A stretch of DNA of 7,654 bases from contig CAJLVH010000092.1 in assembly GCA_905210055.1 (NCBI GenBank), positions 1-7,654 of the forward strand, written 5' to 3'. The position numbers were made by a program, and so were the translations under genes. Position 1 is the stretch's first letter. Each line of letters opens with the position of its first letter. Below are positions 1 through 4,271 of the stretch, piece after piece. The notes under the pieces are model-generated. The model saw only the letters and a list, made by a program, of their open reading frames with translations, was not told the origin of the DNA and did no database searches. Source of the stretch: an uncultured Enorma sp. (GTDB taxonomy: Bacteria; Actinomycetota; Coriobacteriia; Coriobacteriales; Coriobacteriaceae).

Positions 1-15
1 CCCCGTCCCCAATGG
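1..15. repeat. right end of a GTCCCC-type palindromic repeat, cut by the window edge
   Basis: The first 15 bases (CCCCGTCCCCAATGG) recur exactly at 6459-6473, and their first 12 (CCCCGTCCCCAA) also recur at 1799-1810. At both of those places they form one arm of a GGGGAC/GTCCCC palindrome. The matching left arm would lie outside the window, so this is called a truncated copy of the same dispersed family. Confidence 0.5.
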
Positions 16-162
16 CGGGCTCCCCCAACGGCTCCCCGATGTGTGCCTACTGCACCCCGTTTCCTCCCGGGCGGAGCGCGTATGCGACCAAGAACGTCTG
101 GCTACTATTTCAGTAGACCGATGGTCGATTCGCTTTCACGTTCCATTCAAACGGAGGCACGT

Positions 163-1548
163 ATGAGACTCAGCCAGGCAACACGCGTCCGCACCAGCGG
201 CTATGGCGAGTATGCCTATGTGTACAACACCGCTACCGGCTACCGCAGCCTCGCTGACGGCGTCGCGCCGGACATCCTAGAACAGCTTCGAGCCGGGGCG
301 ACGCTCCGCGAGCTCGCCGATGCGATCATGCGCACCTACGACGTCGGCGACCGCGCCATGGTGCTCACCGATTGCACGCTGTTCCTTGCAGAACTCTTCC
401 GGAACGGCTGCCTTGAAGATGTCGAGCCGGAGCTTGCGCAGGCGTTCGAGGAATCTGCCATGCAGATGGACGCCGCGGTGAGTGAGACGGTGGGCGACGC
501 GAAGGATCCCGACCAGGACTTCGACGCTGAGCTGCGCGCCGTCTGTGAGCAGAACAACACGCTCGAGCATGCGTACTTCGAACTCACCTACCGCTGCAAC
601 GCGCGCTGCATCCACTGCTACGAAGAGCACTGCCCGAGCTCGGCAGGCGAGCTCACCTACGGCGAGCTCTGCCGCGTCCTCGATGAGCTGCATGCCATGA
701 ACACCATGCAGGTCACGTTCACCGGCGGCGAAGTCTCGATGCGCCGCGACTTCATCGACATCTGCCGCTATGCGACGCAGCTGGGCTTCGTCGTGCACGT
801 GTACACGAACGGCACCGGTTTCTCGAACGACGAGCTCAAGGCGCTCGCCGCGATGGATCTGGGCAGCGTTTCGGTGAGCCTCTACTGCCCCGATGCTGCG
901 TCGCACGATGCCATCACGCGCCTGCCTGGATCATTCGACCGCACCCGTGCCACGCTCGCGTACTTCAAACGCCATGGCGTGCGTACTTGCGTGAAAACGA
1001 TTCTCCTCACCAAGACGCTCCCAGGCATGCGCGAGCTTATCGACCTCGTCGCTGCCGAAGGGCACGAGCTTGAGCTCAGCCTGCAGGTGCTCGCCTCGCA
1101 AATGGGTGCCTACGACGCGGACGCTCTGCGCGTACACGATGTCGACGAGCTCACGAGTATCATTCGCTACGAACAAGAGGCCATGGGCCGCGAAACGCCG
1201 AGCATCCGCCCGGGCACGCGCGAGCACGTGTGCGGCATAGGACGCTCGCTCAATATCACACCCACCGGCGACATTACGCCCTGTAACGTCCTGACCACGC
1301 CGGTTGGGAATGTGTGCAAGACGAGCATTGAGCAGGTGTGGTGCCGGTCGCGCGAGCTCGCCGTTTTGCGCTGTCTGCACCGCAACCATCTTTGCTCGAA
1401 GTGTCGCTCTTGCGACCTTTTCGACTACTGCCTCTATTGCCCCGGGCAATCGTGGCGCGAGATGGGCACGATTTCCGCCCCCTGTCCCGCAAACTGCGAA
1501 CTCGCTCGCGCCAAGGCACGCGCCTACGGTGCTGCAGACGTGAGCTAG
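163..1548 (+). CDS. radical SAM/SPASM peptide maturase with N-terminal PqqD-like (RRE) domain
   Basis: This 461-aa protein is a probable RiPP-modifying enzyme of the PqqE type. Residues about 5-90 look like a PqqD-like recognition element that would bind a precursor's leader (RVRTSGYGEYAYVYN, then two helical segments). The radical SAM core follows: C145-x3-C149-x2-C152 would hold the SAM-binding [4Fe-4S] cluster, and GGE (188-190) is the SAM-contact motif. A cysteine-rich SPASM tail carries auxiliary-cluster ligands: C357, C374 in G-x4-C context, C411, C414, C417, C423, C426, C441 and C445. The run C414-x2-C417-x5-C423-x2-C426 is close to canonical CX2CX5CX3C. Start 163 was chosen because GGAGG (153-157) lies 5 nt upstream. 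An in-frame ATG at 82 with GGAG (73-76) would add 27 residues. The 27-codon gene 46 nt downstream is the likely substrate. The chemistry (C-C, thioether, epimerisation or other) cannot be read from sequence. Family assignment is firm; the RiPP role is inferred from the domains and the neighbour. Confidence 0.9.
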   Translation: MRLSQATRVRTSGYGEYAYVYNTATGYRSLADGVAPDILEQLRAGATLRELADAIMRTYDVGDRAMVLTDCTLFLAELFRNGCLEDVEPELAQAFEESAMQMDAAVSETVGDAKDPDQDFDAELRAVCEQNNTLEHAYFELTYRCNARCIHCYEEHCPSSAGELTYGELCRVLDELHAMNTMQVTFTGGEVSMRRDFIDICRYATQLGFVVHVYTNGTGFSNDELKALAAMDLGSVSVSLYCPDAASHDAITRLPGSFDRTRATLAYFKRHGVRTCVKTILLTKTLPGMRELIDLVAAEGHELELSLQVLASQMGAYDADALRVHDVDELTSIIRYEQEAMGRETPSIRPGTREHVCGIGRSLNITPTGDITPCNVLTTPVGNVCKTSIEQVWCRSRELAVLRCLHRNHLCSKCRSCDLFDYCLYCPGQSWREMGTISAPCPANCELARAKARAYGAADVS

Positions 1549-1594
1549 CCCCACTTCCCGCTCCAAGTCACCGCATTCTTGAAAGGAGGGAACC

Positions 1595-1678
1595 ATGAAG
1601 AAATACCAGGCTGCGAAGGTCAAGGCCACCGCCTCTACCAAGAAGGCCACCAAGACCGCCTACGGCATGCGCATGTAA
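1595..1678 (+). CDS. candidate RiPP precursor peptide, 27 aa, cysteine-free
   Basis: This tiny ORF begins MKKYQAAKVK and ends TAYGMRM. AAAGGAGG (1582-1589), a near-perfect Shine-Dalgarno, lies 5 nt before the ATG and implies strong translation. The peptide is very basic (seven Lys, one Arg, no Asp or Glu) and rich in Ala and Thr, with a KAT motif at residues 10-12 and 17-19. It has no Cys, Trp, Asp or Glu, so thioether-to-Cys and PqqA-type Glu-Tyr chemistry are ruled out. Tyr4, Tyr23, Met25, Arg26 and the lysines are the conspicuous candidate sites. It sits 46 nt after the maturase with no terminator between them, so the two are probably cotranscribed. By analogy with other systems the N-terminal Lys-rich part could be leader and the C-terminal TAYGMRM core; that is inference. 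I recognise no named precursor family. It could instead be an unmodified small basic peptide. Confidence 0.72.
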   Translation: MKKYQAAKVKATASTKKATKTAYGMRM

Positions 1679-1698
1679 AAATACCCCAGGGGTTTTTT
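1677..1698 (+). terminator. short hairpin plus T6 directly after the precursor stop
   Basis: ACCCC (1683-1687) and GGGGT (1689-1693) form a short stem around A1688. The A-run starting in the TAA stop can extend it by pairing with T1694-T1698, with one T/T mismatch. The six Ts give it intrinsic-terminator form, but the GC stem is short. It may work as a weak terminator, or protect the 3' end or attenuate, ahead of the stronger hairpin at 1715. Confidence 0.4.
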
Positions 1699-1714
1699 AA
1701 CATTGCCAGCCCAA

Positions 1715-1752
1715 GCCCGCCGAGCAACCTCGCCCGGCGGGCTCTCTTCTTT
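1715..1752 (+). terminator. intrinsic terminator of the radical SAM/precursor unit
   Basis: GCCCGCCG (1715-1722) pairs perfectly with CGGCGGGC (1735-1742) across a 12-nt loop. It is followed by the pyrimidine tail TCTCTTCTTT (1743-1752). An all-GC 8-bp stem and T-rich tail after the precursor gene fit rho-independent termination, though the tail is not a pure T-run. Confidence 0.65.
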
Positions 1753-1816
1753 AACACTTTGGGGACGGGGTCAAAAGTGTTGAATTCAACACTTTTGACC
1801 CCGTCCCCAAAGTGTT
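1753..1816. repeat. 64-bp perfect palindrome with GGGGACGGGG core
   Basis: The two 32-bp arms (1753-1784 and 1785-1816) are exact reverse complements with no loop; the centre is GAATTC. Each arm is itself bounded by AACACTTT and AAAGTGTT: left-arm positions 1753-1760 and 1774-1781, right-arm positions 1788-1795 and 1809-1816. The strand can therefore fold as one 32-bp hairpin or as two smaller tandem hairpins with GGGGACGGGG or CCCCGTCCCC loops. It shares its core with the repeats at 1-15 and 6332-6540. It resembles REP-type elements mobilised by REP-associated tyrosine transposases; that origin is inferred, since no transposase is present. Confidence 0.85.
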
Positions 1817-1820
1817 GGGT

Positions 1821-1845
1821 ACCGTTCACCGATTCGGCGAACGGT
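1821..1845. promoter_or_regulatory. 25-bp inverted repeat just upstream of the -35, possible operator
   Basis: ACCGTTC (1821-1827) pairs with GAACGGT (1839-1845), and inner CCG/CGG (1829-1831, 1835-1837) also pair, leaving one A/C mismatch and a 3-nt loop. It ends 2 bp before the predicted -35 box of the SPFH gene and has no T-run, which suits a protein-binding site better than a terminator. The binding protein is unknown. Confidence 0.4.
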
Positions 1846-1847
1846 TG

Positions 1848-1876
1848 TTGACATGATCGCAATGTGATATCACAAT
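1848..1876 (+). promoter_or_regulatory. predicted promoter of the SPFH gene with overlapping palindrome
   Basis: A consensus -35 TTGACA (1848-1853) is followed after 17 bp by CACAAT (1871-1876), which matches 4 of 6 bases of a -10. The spacer and -10 are overlapped by the perfect 12-bp palindrome TGTGATATCACA (1863-1874), placed where a repressor would block RNA polymerase. Transcription would start near 1883, giving a leader of about 105 nt. Confidence 0.55.
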
Positions 1877-1882
1877 GGCATC

Positions 1883-1988
1883 ACCAAGCGAGCACGGATG
1901 CTTGGTCGGGGAGCTGCCCCCCCCCCGAAGGAAACCGGGGCACCGCCGGCGCAGGAATGCACGTCGGCGCATCGCGAAAGGAACCGCA
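1883..1988 (+). promoter_or_regulatory. structured 5' leader of the SPFH gene, contains C10 tract
   Basis: Three structures are visible. ACCAAGC (1883-1889) pairs with GCTTGGT (1900-1906). A run of ten C (1917-1926) can pair either with GGGG at 1908-1911 or with GGGG at 1937-1940. A hairpin 1944-1969 has outer stem CGCCG/CGGCG, inner stem GCA/TGC and a GNRA-type GGAA loop (1954-1957). The ribosome site AAAGGAA (1977-1983) follows. The alternative pairings of the C-run suggest a cis-acting RNA switch, but I recognise no known riboswitch class. Confidence 0.4.
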
Positions 1989-3020
1989 ATGAGCGTGGAG
2001 AAGAAAATCAAGGCTGCATCTGGTTGGGGGATGCTCGCCGCTTGTCTCGCAGCGTTCGTCATTATCGTCGCTTTGTTCATCGGCGGCATCTGCCTCGCCG
2101 TCGCCACGGAAGATTCCGGCGAGTCCATCACGCTTCCGGTCGTCATGGTCATCGTGAGCATCGCCCTCTTCATTGGCTGGTGCATCCTCGTCTCGGGCTT
2201 CTTCACCCTGCAACCCGGCCAGGCGCGCGTGTGCATCCTGTTCGGTGACTACAAGGGCACCGTCCGCGACGAGGGCTTCCGCTGGGCGAACCCGTTCTAT
2301 AGCCGCTCGATGGGCTCAAACAGCGCCACCGAGAATGCCACGGCCGAGGTCATCAGCAAATCTGGGCTCTCGCTCGGCAAGCAAATCGAGACTGCGACCA
2401 AGGCGACATCCGCCCTCTCCACGAAGATCTCCGTCCGCGCCCGTACGCTCAACGGCGAGATCCTGAAGGTCAACGACAAGATGGGCAACCCCATCGAGAT
2501 TGCGAACGTCGTGGTGTGGCACGTGGCCGATACCGCGAAAGCCCTCTTCGACGTGGATAACTACGAACAGTACGTGGCCACGCAGGCCGAAACGGCGCTC
2601 CGCCACGTGGCGAGCATCTACGCCTACGACCACGCCGAGGACAGCTCGGATTCCATGGATTCCATCACGCTGCGCTCAAACATCGAGGAGGTCTCGACCG
2701 CCCTTAAGCACGAGCTCACGCAGCGCCTCGCGCCCGCCGGCGTCGCGGTGGATGACGCACGCCTCACGCACCTTGCCTACGCGCCCGAAATCGCCCAGGC
2801 GATGCTCCGCCGCCAGCAGGCCGAGGCCGTCATCGCCGCGCGCAAGAAGATCGTCGAGGGTGCCGTCACTATGGTGGAGATGGCCGTCGACGAGCTCGGC
2901 ACCCACGGCAAGATCGAGCTTGACGACGAGCGCAAGGCGCAGATGGCGTCGAACCTCATGGTCGTGCTCTGCGGCGAGAGCGAAGCGAAGCCCATCGTGA
3001 ACACAGGATCTCTTTACTAG
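1989..3020 (+). CDS. SPFH/Band 7 domain membrane protein
   Basis: This 343-aa protein has two N-terminal membrane segments (about 14-38 and 49-73), then an SPFH (stomatin/prohibitin/flotillin) domain from about 74 to 290. Family-like stretches include LQPGQARVCILFGDYKGT (74-91), the NPFYSR turn (101-106), LKVNDKMGNPIEIANVVVWHV (159-179, read as two adjoining segments) and the Ala/Glu/Arg-rich helix around 262-297. SPFH proteins form ring assemblies on membranes and scaffold microdomains or proteases; the specific role here is unknown. Residues about 107-146 are a Ser/Thr/Ala/Asn-rich stretch between NPFYSR and ISVRARTLNGE, which I remember as nearly adjacent in relatives, so it looks like an insertion. 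Start 1989 follows AAAGGAA (1977-1983) by 5 nt. An in-frame ATG at 1875 was rejected because it overlaps the -10 box and would encode an Arg/Pro-rich stretch. The ribbon-helix-helix gene lies 117 nt downstream. Confidence 0.88.
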   Translation: MSVEKKIKAASGWGMLAACLAAFVIIVALFIGGICLAVATEDSGESITLPVVMVIVSIALFIGWCILVSGFFTLQPGQARVCILFGDYKGTVRDEGFRWANPFYSRSMGSNSATENATAEVISKSGLSLGKQIETATKATSALSTKISVRARTLNGEILKVNDKMGNPIEIANVVVWHVADTAKALFDVDNYEQYVATQAETALRHVASIYAYDHAEDSSDSMDSITLRSNIEEVSTALKHELTQRLAPAGVAVDDARLTHLAYAPEIAQAMLRRQQAEAVIAARKKIVEGAVTMVEMAVDELGTHGKIELDDERKAQMASNLMVVLCGESEAKPIVNTGSLY

Positions 3021-3043
3021 TTTCTAGGGCTGGATGGCAGTGA

Positions 3044-3065
3044 GCCGGAGGAGAAAACTTCCGGC
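3044..3065 (+). other. hairpin after the SPFH gene
   Basis: GCCGGA (3044-3049) pairs with TCCGGC (3060-3065) across a 10-nt A-rich loop, 23 nt after the SPFH stop. No T-run follows, so it is not a convincing terminator; it may mark a processing or partial-termination point between the two genes. Confidence 0.3.
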
Positions 3066-3081
3066 CCACGCCCCCAAAAGA

Positions 3082-3108
3082 TGACAGTTTCCTCCGGGGA
3101 AATTGTCA
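3082..3108. promoter_or_regulatory. 27-bp inverted repeat upstream of the ribbon-helix-helix gene
   Basis: TGACAGTTTCC (3082-3092) and GGAAATTGTCA (3098-3108) are 11-bp arms with a single G/T wobble and a 5-nt centre. The repeat ends 29 nt before the start codon of the small DNA-binding protein and lacks a T-tail. It could be an operator for autoregulation or an mRNA hairpin separating expression of the SPFH gene and the regulator. Confidence 0.45.
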
Positions 3109-3137
3109 CGCCCGACTCTCAGCAGCAGGTGACCACC

Positions 3138-3320
3138 ATGGCACGCAAGCAGTATCCACTTCGCATCGACCCCGAAATCTGGGAGGCCATCCAACACTGG
3201 GCAGATGACGAGATGCGCAGCGCGAACGGCCAGGTGGAGTGGATTCTGCGCGATGCCCTGAAGCGCGCCGGCCGCCTGCCGAAGCAGAACAAGCAAGCAT
3301 CCAAAAAGCGAGAAACGTAA
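3138..3320 (+). CDS. Arc-type ribbon-helix-helix DNA-binding protein, 60 aa
   Basis: The fold reads directly as ribbon-helix-helix: a beta strand KQYPLRID (4-11) with alternating side chains that would insert in the DNA major groove, helix A (about 12-27, PEIWEAIQHWADDEMR) and helix B (about 30-44, NGQVEWILRDALKRA). A Lys-rich tail (45-60) follows. Proteins of this family dimerise and usually repress their own operon, some as antitoxins. No toxin gene is adjacent; the neighbour upstream is the SPFH gene, a pairing I remember from other gut actinobacteria. The start is set by AGGTGA (3127-3132), 5 nt before the ATG. Inverted repeats at 3082-3108 and 3363-3419 flank it and are its most obvious candidate binding sites. 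Confidence 0.85.
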   Translation: MARKQYPLRIDPEIWEAIQHWADDEMRSANGQVEWILRDALKRAGRLPKQNKQASKKRET

Positions 3321-3362
3321 CTGATAGGTTGGCTTTATCGCCCTCCGCCACGCTCCAAGACA

Positions 3363-3419
3363 TCGACGTTTTTCGACAGAATTGGTCTCCCAGGCAGAAA
3401 AACTGTCGAAAAACGTCGA
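3363..3419. promoter_or_regulatory. 17-bp inverted repeat with four TCGAC half-sites
   Basis: The arm TCGACGTTTTTCGACAG (3363-3379) is perfectly complementary to CTGTCGAAAAACGTCGA (3403-3419), with 23 nt between. Each arm holds two TCGAC/GTCGA motifs spaced exactly 10 bp, one helical turn (3363 and 3373; 3405 and 3415), an arrangement typical of cooperative operators. The 7-bp direct repeat GACATCG sits at both edges (3359-3365, 3418-3424). It lies between the regulator gene and the ABC operon, so it may control the latter, or be a small palindromic element. Confidence 0.45.
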
Positions 3420-3491
3420 CATCGTGAGGGAGGGTTGCCCATGGAAGGCAGCCTGTCTGGTTTCTATCATTCCCCCGAAGGAGCCATCATC

Positions 3492-4262
3492 ATGGTCGAA
3501 GCCATTCTCGACATCTCCCATTACCAGAAGCGCTATGGCGACACCATCGCCGTACGCGACCTCTCCCTCACCGTGGAACCCGGTGACATCTACGGATTCA
3601 TCGGCCACAACGGCGCCGGCAAGACCACGCTCATCCGCTCAATCGTGGGCGTGCAGCCGTTCAACCAGGGTAGCATCCACGTCGCCGGCATCGACATCAC
3701 AGCCGACCCCGTCGCTGCGAAGCGCCTCATCGCCTATGTGCCGGACAACCCCGACGTCTACGAGTTCATGACCGGCCTTCAGTACCTCACGTTCATCGCG
3801 GATATCTTCGAGGTGCCCACTCGCGATCGTCAGGCACGCATCGAATCACTCGCCAGCCGCCTTGAACTCACCGATGCACTCGCGAGCCCCATCGCAAGCT
3901 ACAGCCACGGCATGCGTCAGAAGCTCGTCGTGATTGGCGCGCTTTTACACGAGCCCAAGCTCCTCGTGCTCGACGAGCCCTTCGTCGGCCTCGACCCGCT
4001 CGCATCCCACGAGCTCAAGACCATGCTGCACGAGCTGGCAGAGCGCGGCGGCGCAGTCTTCTTCTCCTCGCATGTGCTCGAGGTGGTCGAAAAGCTCTGC
4101 AACAAGGTCGCCATCATCCGCAAAGGCGAAATCGTCGCCGCAGGAACAACCGACGAGGTGCGCGGTGACGACACCCTCGAAGAGGTCTTCCTCGAGCTTG
4201 CTGAAGAAGCCGATCGCACCGGTGCCAACCCGGCACCTTCCACCAGCAGCGAGCAACGCTAG
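3492..4262 (+). CDS. ABC transporter ATP-binding protein (exporter type)
   Basis: This 256-aa nucleotide-binding subunit would drive export through the permease encoded 9 nt downstream. Walker A is GHNGAGKT (38-45), the signature is the variant YSHGMRQ (137-143), Walker B ends LLVLDEP with D161 and E162, the D-loop is GLDP (166-169), and the switch histidine is H194 in FFSSHVLE. The Q-loop position reads YVPDNPDVYE, with Asp/Asn in place of Gln, a variation I associate with ABC-2-type exporters. The C-terminal tail is Glu/Ala-rich. Start 3492 has AAGGAG (3478-3483) 8 nt upstream and gives the usual N-terminus. An in-frame ATG at 3441 with GGGAGGG (3428-3434) would add 17 residues and cannot be excluded. 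Substrate is unknown; nothing ties it to the peptide locus 1.8 kb upstream. Confidence 0.9.
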   Translation: MVEAILDISHYQKRYGDTIAVRDLSLTVEPGDIYGFIGHNGAGKTTLIRSIVGVQPFNQGSIHVAGIDITADPVAAKRLIAYVPDNPDVYEFMTGLQYLTFIADIFEVPTRDRQARIESLASRLELTDALASPIASYSHGMRQKLVVIGALLHEPKLLVLDEPFVGLDPLASHELKTMLHELAERGGAVFFSSHVLEVVEKLCNKVAIIRKGEIVAAGTTDEVRGDDTLEEVFLELAEEADRTGANPAPSTSSEQR

Positions 4263-4271
4263 GAGGCTGTC

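Noticed and set aside
80..108. Possible promoter for the radical SAM gene with -10 TACTAT at 103-108
   Set aside because: The -10 matches 4 of 6, but no acceptable -35 lies 16-18 bp upstream; the promoter may be outside the window.
39..116. 25-codon frame starting MCAYCTPF just upstream of the radical SAM gene, considered as a second precursor
   Set aside because: No Shine-Dalgarno precedes it and its sequence is unlike the 1595-1678 peptide.
277..906. 209-codon open frame on the minus strand opposite the radical SAM gene
   Set aside because: It is antisense to clearly coding sequence, has Arg/His/Val-heavy composition typical of a shadow frame in GC-rich DNA, and shows no recognisable domain.
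931..1653. 240-codon minus-strand frame across the end of the radical SAM gene and the precursor gene
   Set aside because: Shadow of the SPASM region; it crosses both forward genes and has no domain or ribosome-site support.
3138..3320. Ribbon-helix-helix gene as the antitoxin of a toxin-antitoxin pair
   Set aside because: No toxin-like ORF is adjacent; the neighbours are an SPFH protein and an ABC ATPase.
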